A stretch of DNA of 64,000 nt from Moorena producens 3L (GCF_000211815.1 NZ_GL890930.1:204860-268859), one strand, 5' to 3'; shown: positions 51,040 through 61,645, numbered from the stretch's first letter. Notes: generated by a model not told the origin, from the sequence alone. Translations and numbers: made by a program.

Positions 51040-54000
51040 TTGATGGCAGGAGGAGAAGAGGCTGATGAACCAGCAAAGCTGGCAGCCCAAAACTCTTATA
51101 AAAGAATTACTGACCCTGAGCTCCAACAGGCGTTTGATGATGTCACAGCATTAGCCGCACAAATTTGCCAAACGCCCATGGCTCTGATTACCCTGATTGA
51201 CTGTTACTGTCAATGGTGTCAGTCTAATCTGGGCTTAGATGAAACGTCAATAAGTCAAAATACCTTTTTATCCGGCCATCGGATTGAGTCAGCTGAGGTA
51301 TTGGTAGTTCAGGATACCCTGGCTGATCAACGGTTTGCCACTGATCCTTTAGTTACTGCTGAGCCTCATATTCGGTTTTATGCTGGAGTTCCCCTAATTA
51401 CCTCTGAGGGATACCCTCTGGGAACACTTGCCGTAATCGATCAAGTGCCAAAGGAACTTCAGCCACAACAGTTAGCGGGATTACAAGCCTTAAGTCGTCA
51501 ACTGATCAGCCAACTGGAGCTAAAACAACAGTTAGCGGATTTACAGCAGCCTCAGTTAGAAAACCAAGGTTTTGAACCTGAATTTACCCAGGTTGACCAA
51601 GAACTGCTGGATTTTTTAGAAAATGGCTGCGTTGGTCTCCATTGCGTGGATAGCAATGGCATTATCCTGTGGGCTAATCAGGCAGAGTTAGATCTGCTGG
51701 GTTACAACGCCGACGAGTATATCGGTCACCACATTGGTGAATTTTACCCGGAGCAAGAGGTAATTGAAGATATCCTGGCCAGACTAACTGCTGAAGAAAC
51801 CTTAAAAAACTACGAAGCCAGACTCTTGTGCAAAGATGGCTCGATTCGCCATGTGCTGATTAACTCTAATGTCCTCTGGAAAAATGGCAAATTTGTCCAT
51901 ACCCGATGTTTTACTCGTGACATTACTGAATGGAAACGGATCCAGCAAGAACGCGATCGCTTTTTTGACCTCTCCCTGGATTTGCTGTGTATAGCTGGTT
52001 TCGATGGCTACTTTAAGCGCTTGAGTCCTTCCTTTACTAGCACCTTGGGTTACACCGAAGCAGAACTAAAAAGCACCACGTTTTTCAATTTTGTCCATCC
52101 CGATGACCGAGGAGCAACCAGGGCGGAAATAGAACAATTGGGGACTGGCATCCCTACTGTCTACTTCGAGAATCGCTATCGCTGTCAAGATGGGTCTTAT
52201 AAATGGCTAGCCTGGGCTGCTTATCCAGTAGTGAACGATGGTTTAATTTATGCGATCGCACGGGACATTACCGAGGCCAAACAAAAGCAAGCCAGCCTCG
52301 AAGAGAGTGAAGCTCGCTTCCGGATGATGGCTGATCATGCCCCAGTAATGATCTGGATGTCAGGCACTGATAAACTTTATAACTTTTTCAATCAGCTTTC
52401 GTTGAACTTCACCGGTAAGACCCTCGAACTTGAATTGGGCAAGGGCTGGGCTGAAGGGGTGCATCCTGATGACCTAGAGTTCAGCTTCAATACCTATATA
52501 TCTGCCTTCGACGCCAGAGAAAATTTTCGCATGGAGTACCGCTTGCGACGTAGGGATGGGCAGTATCGTTGGATATTAGATATAGGCACTCCCCGATTTA
52601 CCCCCAATGGGGACTTTGCCGGTTACATTGGTTCTTCCATTGATATCACTGAGCGCAAACAGGCGGAAGAGGCCCTGCGTAGACAGGGTCTGATTTTTGA
52701 GAGTATCTTCGATGGGATCATAATCACGGACTTAGCCGGTAGGATAATTGATTGGAATCCTGCTTCAGCGCGAATATTCGGCTACACCAAAGCTGAGGTA
52801 TTGGGTAAAACTGCAGGGATTTTGCACCGACCGGAAGAGGCGGCTGTTCTAACCGAGCAGATTATCCAGGAGATGACCAGTTCGGGACGTTGGTCTGGGG
52901 AGATTCACTTTATTGGCAAAGATGGCAAGTGTGGGGTGTGTGAAACGGTGGTAGTACCTCTTTATGATCAGCAAGACAATATGGTGGCAACCATTGGTCT
53001 AAACCATGATATTACCGAGCGGGAGCAAAATCAGCAGCAATTGTATCAGAGCGAGGCTCGCTATCGCGCTATTGTCGAAGATCAAACAGAACTCATCTGT
53101 CGTTTCCGTCCTGATGGAACTCTTACTTTTGTCAATGGTGCCTACTGTCGCTATTTCAGCAAGTCAGAGCAAGAGTTGATTGGGCAACGGTTTTTGCCAT
53201 TGATTCCCGATCAGGATCTCAAAAGGCTAGAACAGTGTATTACTTCTCTAAGCCCGGAGAATCCGGTAGAAACGGTTGAACACCGGGTGATTATGCCCAC
53301 AGGAGAGATTCGCTGGCAGCAGTGGAGCGATCGTGCCATCTTTAACGAGCATGGTCAATTAATTGAGCTCCAGGCAGTAGGGCGGGACATTACTGAACAC
53401 AAGCACGCAGACGAGCAACTTTTGCAAAAGTCTCAGGCTCTGGAAACCTTCAGTAACAACCTCAAACACCTACATCGGCTGAATACCACCAATTACCAAA
53501 ACTTTGACTTGCTGTATACTGACTATCTGGAGACGGGTTGTGAAATTTTAGGCATGCCCACTGGCATTATTAGTCAAATACACCTTAATTCCTACACCAT
53601 CCTGTCGGTCAGGTCTGATCTAGAAGGGTTAGTCTCTGGCTCAGAGTTTGAATTAAAAAATACCTATTGTGCTGTAGTCGTTCGCGAAAAAAAGACCATT
53701 TCCTATACTCATGTAGGTGAGATGGAGCTAATGCATGCTCATCGAGTCTACCAAACTCTAAAACTTGAGTCCTATATCGGGACTCCCATATTTGTCTATG
53801 GTGAAGTCTACGGCTCCCTCAATTTTTCCTCAACCCAGGTCAGAGAAAGGGATTTCCAGCCTCACGAACGGGAAATTGTAGAATTAATGGCTCAAAGTCT
53901 TGGTCGATTAATTGCAGCTCATCAAGCGGAAATAGAGCGCCAACAGGCAGAAGCTGCACTGCTCGGTAGTGAATCGACCCTGCGTAGTTTTTTCAACAGT

Positions 54001-55611
54001 TCCGCACTATTGATGGGGGTCGTGGAACTGTTGGATGATGACATCCTGCATATTTCTGATAATAACAGTACAGCGAATTTTTTCGGGACTACACCCGAGG
54101 CCATGCAGAATCGGTTAGCCAGTGAGTTGGGGGCACCCAAAACTCATATCCATCGGTGGATTACCCATTACCGAGAAAGCCAACAAAGCAATCAGCCCAT
54201 TTCCTTCGAGTATGATCACACCACTGAAACCGATACCCGCTGGTTATGCGCCACTGTATGCCCAATTCCCGACACAACCACTCCTCGCCCCCGATTTTCC
54301 TATGTGGTGGATGACATTACTGAGCGTAAGTTAGCAGAGCAAGAACTCAAGCGCCAAAATCAGCGATCGCAATTGTTTTCAGAAATTACCCTGAAAATCC
54401 GCCAGTCTCTACAACTGGATCAGATTCTGCAAACGGCGGTTACAGAAGTGCAACAATTTCTCAAGGCTGACCGAGTTGTACTGTTCCAACTGAGTTTTGA
54501 TGGCTGGGGGAAAGTGCTTCAAGAAGCAGTAGTACCTGGTTGGCCAATCATGCTCGGACAAAGCATCGAAGATCCTTGCTTTCATGAAGAGTACCTGGAC
54601 CAGTATCGTCAGGGAAGGGTTAGCAACATCTGTGACTTAGAAAAATCTGATATCCAAGCTTGCCATGTAGAAATGCTGCAACAGTTTGGGGTAAAAGCTA
54701 ACCTAGTGGTGCCAATTCAGCAACAAGACCAACTTTGGGGTTTGCTCATTGCCCATCAGTGTTCGAATCCACGACAATGGACTAACTTTGAAAGTGAATT
54801 GTTGCAACAACTGGCCGACCAAATTGGTATTGCCTTAGCCCAAGCCCAGCTTTTAGGAACAGAAACCCGTCAGCGTCAGGAACTTGCCCGTTCTAATGCT
54901 GAACTGCAACAGTTTGCCTATGTAGCATCCCACGATCTACAAGAACCCCTGCGCAAGATTCAGGCATTTGGCGATCGCCTTCAGACAAAGTATCATGAAC
55001 AGTTAACGGAGCAGGGTCAGGACTACCTGGAACGGATGCAGAATGCTGCAGCACGGATGCAGGTGTTAATCAATGACTTGCTTAGCCTTTCCCGGGTGAC
55101 CACCAAGGCCAGACCTTTGGTTGCGACTAATCTGGCTCAAGTGGTGCAAGAGGTACTCTCTGATTTAGAACTACGTATCCAGCAATCTGGTGGCGTAGTG
55201 GAAGTCGGTGAACTACATACTATTGAAGCTGATCCCCTGCAAATGCGTCAACTGTTGCAAAACCTGATCAGTAACGGACTTAAATTCCGACCAGAACCAA
55301 GAGGTAACCTCGTTAAAATTTATAGCCAACTGCTTCAGGAAAGTTTTCCCTTAAGTTATGGAGGCGCAACCGTTAATCAGCGTTGTCAGATCATAGTCGA
55401 AGACAATGGTATTGGGTTTGACCCCAAGTATGGCAATCGCATTTTCCAAACCTTTCAACGGCTCCATGGTCGCAGCGAATATGAAGGAACCGGCATCGGT
55501 CTAGCTATCTGCCGTAAAATTGTGGAACGCCATAATGGTAGCATCATGGCAGAGAGCACACCAGGACAGGGGGCTAAGTTTATTGTTAGGGTGCCGATTA
55601 AACAAAATTGA
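51040..55611 (+). CDS. multi-PAS/GAF sensor histidine kinase
   Basis: A 1523-residue sensor kinase starting at TTG (ATG follows at 51043). Order: GAF (about 25-165), five PAS domains in a row (about 185-800; each with a D-I-T-E-x-K-like end, such as FTRDITEWKR), a GAF (about 830-980), a PAS (about 985-1110), a second GAF (about 1130-1280), then a phytochrome-style HisKA with H1298 (YVASHDLQEPLRKI) and an HATPase_c (NLISNGLKF, DNGIGF, GTGIGLAI). No chromophore Cys was looked for with success, so the input signal is unknown. Two response-regulator genes follow on the same strand, suggesting a phosphorelay. Confidence 0.92.
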   Translation: MMAGGEEADEPAKLAAQNSYKRITDPELQQAFDDVTALAAQICQTPMALITLIDCYCQWCQSNLGLDETSISQNTFLSGHRIESAEVLVVQDTLADQRFATDPLVTAEPHIRFYAGVPLITSEGYPLGTLAVIDQVPKELQPQQLAGLQALSRQLISQLELKQQLADLQQPQLENQGFEPEFTQVDQELLDFLENGCVGLHCVDSNGIILWANQAELDLLGYNADEYIGHHIGEFYPEQEVIEDILARLTAEETLKNYEARLLCKDGSIRHVLINSNVLWKNGKFVHTRCFTRDITEWKRIQQERDRFFDLSLDLLCIAGFDGYFKRLSPSFTSTLGYTEAELKSTTFFNFVHPDDRGATRAEIEQLGTGIPTVYFENRYRCQDGSYKWLAWAAYPVVNDGLIYAIARDITEAKQKQASLEESEARFRMMADHAPVMIWMSGTDKLYNFFNQLSLNFTGKTLELELGKGWAEGVHPDDLEFSFNTYISAFDARENFRMEYRLRRRDGQYRWILDIGTPRFTPNGDFAGYIGSSIDITERKQAEEALRRQGLIFESIFDGIIITDLAGRIIDWNPASARIFGYTKAEVLGKTAGILHRPEEAAVLTEQIIQEMTSSGRWSGEIHFIGKDGKCGVCETVVVPLYDQQDNMVATIGLNHDITEREQNQQQLYQSEARYRAIVEDQTELICRFRPDGTLTFVNGAYCRYFSKSEQELIGQRFLPLIPDQDLKRLEQCITSLSPENPVETVEHRVIMPTGEIRWQQWSDRAIFNEHGQLIELQAVGRDITEHKHADEQLLQKSQALETFSNNLKHLHRLNTTNYQNFDLLYTDYLETGCEILGMPTGIISQIHLNSYTILSVRSDLEGLVSGSEFELKNTYCAVVVREKKTISYTHVGEMELMHAHRVYQTLKLESYIGTPIFVYGEVYGSLNFSSTQVRERDFQPHEREIVELMAQSLGRLIAAHQAEIERQQAEAALLGSESTLRSFFNSSALLMGVVELLDDDILHISDNNSTANFFGTTPEAMQNRLASELGAPKTHIHRWITHYRESQQSNQPISFEYDHTTETDTRWLCATVCPIPDTTTPRPRFSYVVDDITERKLAEQELKRQNQRSQLFSEITLKIRQSLQLDQILQTAVTEVQQFLKADRVVLFQLSFDGWGKVLQEAVVPGWPIMLGQSIEDPCFHEEYLDQYRQGRVSNICDLEKSDIQACHVEMLQQFGVKANLVVPIQQQDQLWGLLIAHQCSNPRQWTNFESELLQQLADQIGIALAQAQLLGTETRQRQELARSNAELQQFAYVASHDLQEPLRKIQAFGDRLQTKYHEQLTEQGQDYLERMQNAAARMQVLINDLLSLSRVTTKARPLVATNLAQVVQEVLSDLELRIQQSGGVVEVGELHTIEADPLQMRQLLQNLISNGLKFRPEPRGNLVKIYSQLLQESFPLSYGGATVNQRCQIIVEDNGIGFDPKYGNRIFQTFQRLHGRSEYEGTGIGLAICRKIVERHNGSIMAESTPGQGAKFIVRVPIKQN

Positions 55612-55623
55612 AGCTGGAAGATT

Positions 55624-55800
55624 GTTCGCGTAGCGTGGCCGAAAGGCCAAGGTTAAAGGTTAAAGGTTAAAGGTTAAAGGTTAAAGGTTAAAGGTTAAAG
55701 GTTAAAGGTTAAAAGTTAAAGGTTTAAGGTTAAAGGTTAAAAGTTAAAGGTTTAAGCTTAAACGTTAAAAGTTAAAGGTTAAAGGTTTAAGCTTAAACGT
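55624..55800. repeat. GGTTAAA heptamer array
   Basis: TTCGCGTAGCGTGGCCGAAAGGCC palindrome (55625-55648), then about 20 copies of the heptamer AGGTTAA with GTTTAAGCTTAAAC variants. The remainder to 55934 is AT-rich with three repeats of CCTTTATAATT and no gene. Confidence 0.9.
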
Positions 55801-55934
55801 TAAATAATGAAAACATACTAGTAGTTGAGTGACTAATCCATAAAATACTTCAAATTTACACCTTTATACTTCATAACCCCTTCATAATGCCTTTATAATT
55901 CCTTTATAATTTTTGGTCGAGGAGATAATGCTGA

Positions 55935-56399
55935 GTGAATGAAAGCCGAAATCCCGTGATAATTTTAATGGCAGATGATGATCCGGATGATTGTCTATTG
56001 GCAAGGGAGGCTCTGTTAGAGAGTCAGTTGACCGATGAGCTATACTTTGTCAGTGATGGCGAGGAATTGATGGATTATCTGTATCACCGTGGTAAACACA
56101 GGCAGGCGAGCATGTCCCCTCGTCCAAGTTTAATCCTACTGGATTTGAATATGCCGAAAAAAGATGGTCGTGAGGCCCTCAGAGAAATTAGGGCTGATCC
56201 TAATCTACGAGTTATACCAGTTGTAGTGCTGACTACCTCAAAGGCTGAAGAAGATATCTATCACAGTTATAACTTAGGAGCAAATTCTTTCATCGTTAAG
56301 CCTGTCACCTATAGTTCCCTAATTGAGGTGATGGAAACGTTAAAAAAGTACTGGTTGGACATCGCCGAATTGCCCCCCGAAGGGAATAGATTGCCCTAA
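55935..56399 (+). CDS. Rcp1-like single-domain response regulator
   Basis: A 154-residue receiver-only protein (GTG start). D14-D16 acidic pocket, phospho-acceptor D70 (LILLDLNMPKKDG), T and K positions in VVLTTSK and FIVKPVTY. The PRPSLILLDLNMPKKDG and YHRGKH wording is typical of Rcp1-type partners of phytochrome-like kinases. It would receive phosphate from the kinase at 51040 and pass it on, or act by binding. It lies 9 bp before the hybrid kinase gene, so they are co-transcribed. Confidence 0.93.
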   Translation: MNESRNPVIILMADDDPDDCLLAREALLESQLTDELYFVSDGEELMDYLYHRGKHRQASMSPRPSLILLDLNMPKKDGREALREIRADPNLRVIPVVVLTTSKAEEDIYHSYNLGANSFIVKPVTYSSLIEVMETLKKYWLDIAELPPEGNRLP

Positions 56400-56408
56400 C
56401 AGACTACC

Positions 56409-58514
56409 ATGAGTAAATACTCACAACCGCCAGCTGAACGTTCTGATGTTTCTACTGATGTTTCTACTGTATCACTAAAAACTGATCCACTCAGGACTAT
56501 TTCCAAAACCGACCCTCATCAATGTTCGTTGATCACAAAGCCAGCAAATTGCTTACCCTTTTCAGAACTCAGAACTCACCACCCTCGACTAATTTCCTTC
56601 GATTCCTCTGGTGCCAGACCAATGTACAACCCTTTGGTTAACGTATTACTCGTTGATGATGACGAAGATGACTATATTATAACTCGTGATTTACTGTCGG
56701 AAAACCGGAGAGCTAGATTTAGCTTGACTTGGGTGGCAACCTATGCTAAGGGCTTAGAAATGATTGGTCAGAACCACCATGATGTTTATCTACTGGACTA
56801 CCGTCTTGGTGAGCATAATGGACTTGAACTCCTAGGTGAAGCCATTGCCAGGGGGTGTACAGCACCGATTATCCTCCTAACTGCTCAGGGAGACCATGAG
56901 GTTGACATGGAAGCCATGAAAGCTGGGGCAGCAGATTACCTGGATAAGAGTCAACTTAGAGGACCTTTACTAGAGCGTTCCATCCGCTATGCCCTTGAGC
57001 GCCAGCAAGCGCAACAAAAAATTCGGGAACAAGCAGCGTTGTTGGATGTGGCAACCGATGCCATTCTGGTTCGGGATCTAGACAATACTATCTCATTTTG
57101 GAATAAAGGAGCGGAGTGTCTATACGGTTGGCAGGCAGCAGAAGTGATTGGAAAAAAAGAGCATCTACTGCTGTACGAACAAGCACCAGCTGACCTAGCC
57201 GAGGCAGACCAAAGTGTTGCCAAAACAGGGGAGTGGTATGGTGAGTTGAATCAAGTCACCAAAGATGGCAAAGAAATTATTGTTGAAAGTCGCTGGACTT
57301 TGGTGCAAAATCCTCAGGGACAGGCCAAATCAATCTTGATTGTCAATACTAATATCACTGAAAAAAAACAACTGGAAACCCAGTTTCTCCACGCTCAGCG
57401 CATGGAGAGCATTGGTACCTTAGCTGGGGGCATTGCCCATGATTTGAACAACTTATTAGCTCCTATTCTAATGTCAGCTCAACTGTTGCAGCTGAAAATC
57501 TCAGATCAGCGGCATTTGCAACTCCTAAAAACTGTAGAGAATAATGCTAGGCGGGGGGCTGGTTTAGTCAAGCAAGTTTTATCCTTTGCTCGGGGTATTA
57601 CAGGTCAACGAACGGTTTTACAAGTCAGGCATTTGATTCGGGAAATTCGCCACATTATCCTAGAAACATTTCCCAGATCCATTGAATTGTCTACGGATAT
57701 AGACCCCAATCTTTGGTCTGTATCTGGGGATGCCACACAACTGCACCAAGTTTTGATGAACCTCTGCATCAATGCTCGTGATGCTATGGTTGATGGTGGA
57801 ACGTTGACATTGTCTGCTCAAAATATTTTTTTAGATCCAAACTATGCCAGGATGCATATTGATGCCGATGTCGGTCCCTACATTGTGGTGACCGTTGCTG
57901 ATAGTGGCATTGGTATTCCCCTGAAAATACAGCCAAGAATTTTCGAGCCATTTTTCACTACTAAAGAAATCGGTCAAGGTACAGGACTGGGTTTGTCTAC
58001 TGTCAGAGGTATTGTGAAAAGTCACGGCGGTTTTGTAAATGTGTATAGTGAAGTGGGCGTAGGTACTAACTTTAAAGTATATTTGCCAGCAGTAGAACAC
58101 TTCCCAATTCCTTCCGAGGAAGAACTAGAACTACCGACAGGAAACGGTGAGTTGATTTTAGTGGTGGATGACGAAGCTGCTATTGGTGAGATTACCAAGA
58201 CTTCCTTAGAAAACTATGGCTATCGGGTGATGACTAGCAGGGATGGTAGGGAAGCGATCGCACTCTATAGGCAACATCAGGATGACATTAGATTGGTGCT
58301 GATGGATATGATGATGCCGGTTATGGATGGACCAACAACCATCCTTCAATTGCGAGAAATTAACTCGCAGCTCAAAATTATTGGCATCAGTGGGTTGCCT
58401 ATCAGTGATAAAGTCGATGCGGCGGCTGAAGCTGGGGTTAAGACCTTTTTGTCTAAGCCTTACACCGCTAAGGAATTATTGCAGGCTATTGATGGTGTGC
58501 TTAAAGGTAGTTAA
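56409..58514 (+). CDS. receiver-PAS-kinase-receiver hybrid histidine kinase
   Basis: A 701-residue protein. Residues 1-70 are polar and Ser/Thr-rich with no domain; an internal Met (MYNPLVNVLLVDDD, residue 72) could be the true start. Receiver 1 follows with D130 (VYLLDYRLGEHNG) and K180. PAS at about 205-320, then a kinase with H344 (GIAHDLNNLLAPI), N-box CINARDAM, DSGIGI and GTGLGLST. A second receiver ends the protein (LVLMDMMMPVMDG). The NtrB-like H-box and the receiver at each end suit a multistep phosphorelay with the preceding two genes. Its output is unknown. Confidence 0.93.
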   Translation: MSKYSQPPAERSDVSTDVSTVSLKTDPLRTISKTDPHQCSLITKPANCLPFSELRTHHPRLISFDSSGARPMYNPLVNVLLVDDDEDDYIITRDLLSENRRARFSLTWVATYAKGLEMIGQNHHDVYLLDYRLGEHNGLELLGEAIARGCTAPIILLTAQGDHEVDMEAMKAGAADYLDKSQLRGPLLERSIRYALERQQAQQKIREQAALLDVATDAILVRDLDNTISFWNKGAECLYGWQAAEVIGKKEHLLLYEQAPADLAEADQSVAKTGEWYGELNQVTKDGKEIIVESRWTLVQNPQGQAKSILIVNTNITEKKQLETQFLHAQRMESIGTLAGGIAHDLNNLLAPILMSAQLLQLKISDQRHLQLLKTVENNARRGAGLVKQVLSFARGITGQRTVLQVRHLIREIRHIILETFPRSIELSTDIDPNLWSVSGDATQLHQVLMNLCINARDAMVDGGTLTLSAQNIFLDPNYARMHIDADVGPYIVVTVADSGIGIPLKIQPRIFEPFFTTKEIGQGTGLGLSTVRGIVKSHGGFVNVYSEVGVGTNFKVYLPAVEHFPIPSEEELELPTGNGELILVVDDEAAIGEITKTSLENYGYRVMTSRDGREAIALYRQHQDDIRLVLMDMMMPVMDGPTTILQLREINSQLKIIGISGLPISDKVDAAAEAGVKTFLSKPYTAKELLQAIDGVLKGS

Positions 58515-58672
58515 TTGTTATATAGCAGTTGTCAATTTGGTGAGTACAAAGTTATCGGTTTTAGGGAACAGCGGATCTGGGAACAGCGGATCTGGGAACA
58601 GAAACATTTCTTAACCTTTACTTCGACTGCTATAATTATTAAGTTTAATGGTTAATTATTTATTTCAGTTGT

Positions 58673-58783
58673 GTAAGCATTCAGCTATCAGCTATCAGCT
58701 TATGCGCTAAAGATGGTGCTACTTGAGGTGCTTTTATTCAAAAGCTGACGGCTGACGGCTGATAGCTGATAGCTGAATGGCTT
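58673..58783. repeat. capped heptamer element between convergent genes
   Basis: GTAAGCATTCAGC with AGCTATC units at the left; GCTGACG and TAGCTGA units and GCTGAATGGC at the right. Its right end lies 18 bp from the xth stop. The 158 bp before it hold AGCGGATCTGGGAAC repeats and the ends of the hybrid kinase. Confidence 0.8.
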
Positions 58784-58800
58784 TTGCCGTTAAAACTTGA

Positions 58801-59589
58801 CTATAAGTTAACGATTACAGGGGAATGGTCGCTAGGTTTATCTAGTTTTCTCGGTTCTATGTCAATGGTACAACTAATCGCTTGATTGTAAAGATTGGGG
58901 GTTAGGTAGATATGGTCAATCCGCCAACCCCGATTACCCCGAAAGGCACGGGTGCGATAGTCCCACCAACTAAAATTACCCCCTTCTTTGGTAAATTTGC
59001 GAAAGGCATCCCCTAAACCTAGGTCTAAGACAGATTGTAGGGCTTGACGTTCTACTGGGGAAGCCATGATGTGCTTTTCTTTGCCTTTAGGATTATGGAT
59101 ATCCCGGTCTTCTAGGGCAATATTAAAGTCCCCACATACACAAAGTTCATGGGACTGTTCTTCTAGGATACTGTGTAAATAGTCCCGCAGTATCTTCAGC
59201 CAACGCAGCTTGTAGTCGTACTTCTCACTGTTGACCGAAGCCCCATTGGGAACATATAGGTTAACAATGCGGACGCCGTCTACTGTAGCGCTAATCACTC
59301 GCTTTTGTTCATCTAGGTCCCCCACCTGAGCTGTATCCAACACGGCAGCAAAGCCCATACTTACGTCTGTAGCTGGTTTCCGGCTAAAGATGGCTACACC
59401 GTTATAGGATTTTTGCCCAGAAATATAAAGGTAATAACCCAATTCTTCAAAAAGCGATCGCGGAAACTGGGCATCAACTACTTTAGTTTCTTGCAGGCAA
59501 AGCACATCTACTTGGGTACGTTGCAACCAATCTATTACTTGAGCTTGGCGACTCCGAATTGAGTTGACGTTCCAGGTAGCGATTTTCAT
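58801..59589 (-). CDS. xth: exodeoxyribonuclease III / AP endonuclease
   Basis: A 262-residue ExoIII-family enzyme for base excision repair: cuts DNA at abasic sites and trims 3' ends. Metal and catalytic residues are visible: N7 (ATWNVNSIR), E34 (CLQETK), Y in LYVPNGA, D and N in CGDFNIAL, and the final DHSPV with D-H. Also GWRIDHIYLT. Length is normal. The stop lies next to a capped heptamer element. In gene sense, GTAGGACTAATG precedes the start. Confidence 0.95.
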   Translation of the reverse strand: MKIATWNVNSIRSRQAQVIDWLQRTQVDVLCLQETKVVDAQFPRSLFEELGYYLYISGQKSYNGVAIFSRKPATDVSMGFAAVLDTAQVGDLDEQKRVISATVDGVRIVNLYVPNGASVNSEKYDYKLRWLKILRDYLHSILEEQSHELCVCGDFNIALEDRDIHNPKGKEKHIMASPVERQALQSVLDLGLGDAFRKFTKEGGNFSWWDYRTRAFRGNRGWRIDHIYLTPNLYNQAISCTIDIEPRKLDKPSDHSPVIVNL

Positions 59590-59888
59590 TAGTCCTACAG
59601 CTGATTAAATTTAGTCCAAAACAGACAGCAACTACCTCTACACCAGCATTGGGGAGCAAGATATATATGCCTTCCACTCAGACATCAAAACCAGAGTACC
59701 ATAGTTTTCAAGAGGCGAGTTTAGGCGTAAATTCGCCAGATATTACGTCGGACAGATGACGCTAATCCCCTTCAACTAAATTGAAGGGGTTGATTACAGT
59801 TTTTGATAACAGTTGATTAGGAGCTTGAAGTTTTTTTGAGTAATGGATAATGGGGCTTTGGGTAATTTATTATATTACCTGTTACCTG

Positions 59889-60974
59889 TTACATTTTGCC
59901 TTGTATAAATTGGTGTTCTGCCACCAACCTCCCTAACTCAGGCAACAAAGCCAAGTTACGAGGTCGCTGGAGACGATAAACACTACACTGATTGGCAAGC
60001 TGAGCACACTGAAGAAGATGGGATGCTTTCTCAGAGTCAAATAAACTGTTTAGACGGGAGTGATGGGATAGTTCCATCACCGCCTCCTGAAGTTTCAGAC
60101 GCTTAATACTCAACTGTGAACCTGAAACCAGTACATAGATGCACCGGATTGGTAGTAGCGCTTGGGTAAAATCCTGATTTAACAGATAGCCAGGTTTATT
60201 TAACTTCGGTACCAGCAGACCCAGCTTATCCTGGTCATATCCCAAAACCTTAGCTACTTCTCGACTTAGTTTAATTTGAGGAAAGCTAGGAGCAACTTTC
60301 GCTTTCCCCTGATCCAATCTCACAGGTGCAACATCATCAGTGATGATTCTGTATCCCTGAGTATGGAGTGCAGCAGCAATTGAAGACTTACCTTCACCGG
60401 AATTACCCAAGAAAACAACCGCACCACCATTAATATTGACTACACTGGCATGTAGCACCAACAATCCCCGCTGATAAAGCAGAATCGCCATCACAGTTCC
60501 CACTAGAGCCGTTTGAATGCGGCTCAGGCAGGCTCCTGCTGCGGGAATGATTATAATCGTGTTTCCCCCCTGTACCAGAAACAGCCCTGTGTCTTTGAGA
60601 TAAATCACTGCCTCATCTCGACTCAACTGGAAAGCCATCGGCTGCTGGATAACTTCCTTTGGAATGTAGTCACTGATTTTGCGATTCGGCGATCGCGTAG
60701 CGTGGCCTACGGCCTCAGCCGACGCTACGCGAACGCATCCCGTACTGTAATCATTACTCTGAATGTGAATCGTAACATCACACTCTACTTCTGCTGGGAT
60801 AAACTCTGGGATTGGTAGCGCCGAGTGGATTCCCAAACCATAAGCAACATAGGAAAACAGCTTTTGCTTGTTGCCACCCAAGGCTTTGCAATCCACTGAT
60901 TGGCTGTCAATTTCGGAGATATCGCCAACTGAACACTTAGACATTGTCTTAGAGATTGTGCCATCCAAACTCAT
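59889..60974 (-). CDS. HPr-kinase-like P-loop protein with repeat-derived segment
   Basis: A 361-residue protein. The N-terminal part begins FSYVAYGLGIHSALPIPEF, then VECDVTIHIQ; the C-terminal part (170-260) has LHASVVNINGGAVVFLGNSGEGKSS with P-loop GNSGEGKSS (190-198), then YRIITDDVAPVRL, an HprK-like kinase core. The HPr-kinase Capture-loop residues fit, but the protein lacks the rest of a normal HprK. Such stand-alone proteins occur next to lasso peptide and other RiPP clusters (family knowledge). Residues about 79-96 are coded by a dispersed palindrome (60688-60740). Substrate unknown. Confidence 0.75.
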   Translation of the reverse strand: MSLDGTISKTMSKCSVGDISEIDSQSVDCKALGGNKQKLFSYVAYGLGIHSALPIPEFIPAEVECDVTIHIQSNDYSTGCVRVASAEAVGHATRSPNRKISDYIPKEVIQQPMAFQLSRDEAVIYLKDTGLFLVQGGNTIIIIPAAGACLSRIQTALVGTVMAILLYQRGLLVLHASVVNINGGAVVFLGNSGEGKSSIAAALHTQGYRIITDDVAPVRLDQGKAKVAPSFPQIKLSREVAKVLGYDQDKLGLLVPKLNKPGYLLNQDFTQALLPIRCIYVLVSGSQLSIKRLKLQEAVMELSHHSRLNSLFDSEKASHLLQCAQLANQCSVYRLQRPRNLALLPELGRLVAEHQFIQGKM

Positions 60975-61645
60975 AATTAATTTCTCAAATAACTATTGCG
61001 CGTAGATGCAATCACTAGAAACTGATGCAGTAGTTTCTTGACTCCCCTTGATGAGCCATTGCAGTTCAGAAATTACTCTGGCATCCGTTGCTCAAGCCTA
61101 ATTGTAGGGGCCCAAGGCTTGCTCCCTCACTATATGTAGCTAAGTTTTAGCTATTATGGTTTAGTAATTAGCTTTTTCAGCTTAAAATCTAATTATCGTT
61201 AATAAAGCCCAATAAATTGCTGAAATTATTAAGATTAATTAATTACGCAATAAAAACGTAAAACCAAGTCTTTTATATTTCAATAATCCCCCTAAATCTA
61301 CCTTAATAAGGGAATTGAGGGTTTTCATTAGTGATTTGAGATATAGTACTGGTTCCAAATACCATTCTAAAATTTGGTTCACAGTCCATAGCTGATCAAT
61401 CTAATGGCAGATTTTCACCCCGGTAGCATTTAGACTATCTTCAACGGATTTAGCTTGATAATTTTAGCCCTTCAAGTCAATTAAACTGTATCCTAATTAA
61501 TCGATTTTTTCCACAAATACCTAAAATTTTAATAAAACTTAAATTCTTTACCAAAATAAAAATTATAAAAATCAGCTAAAACAATTAGCCATTATTAGAG
61601 ATTTTACAAATGATTTGTAAACCGAGATCGTGATTTTTTTATAAT
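60975..61645. other. gene-free AT-rich stretch
   Basis: Upstream of the HPr-kinase-like gene. A run of CTCCCTCACTA... and several AT-rich segments (61140-61640), including AATAATCCCCCTAAATC at 61284. No gene, tRNA or structured RNA recognised; a promoter for the gene at 59889 should be near 61000. Confidence 0.5.
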
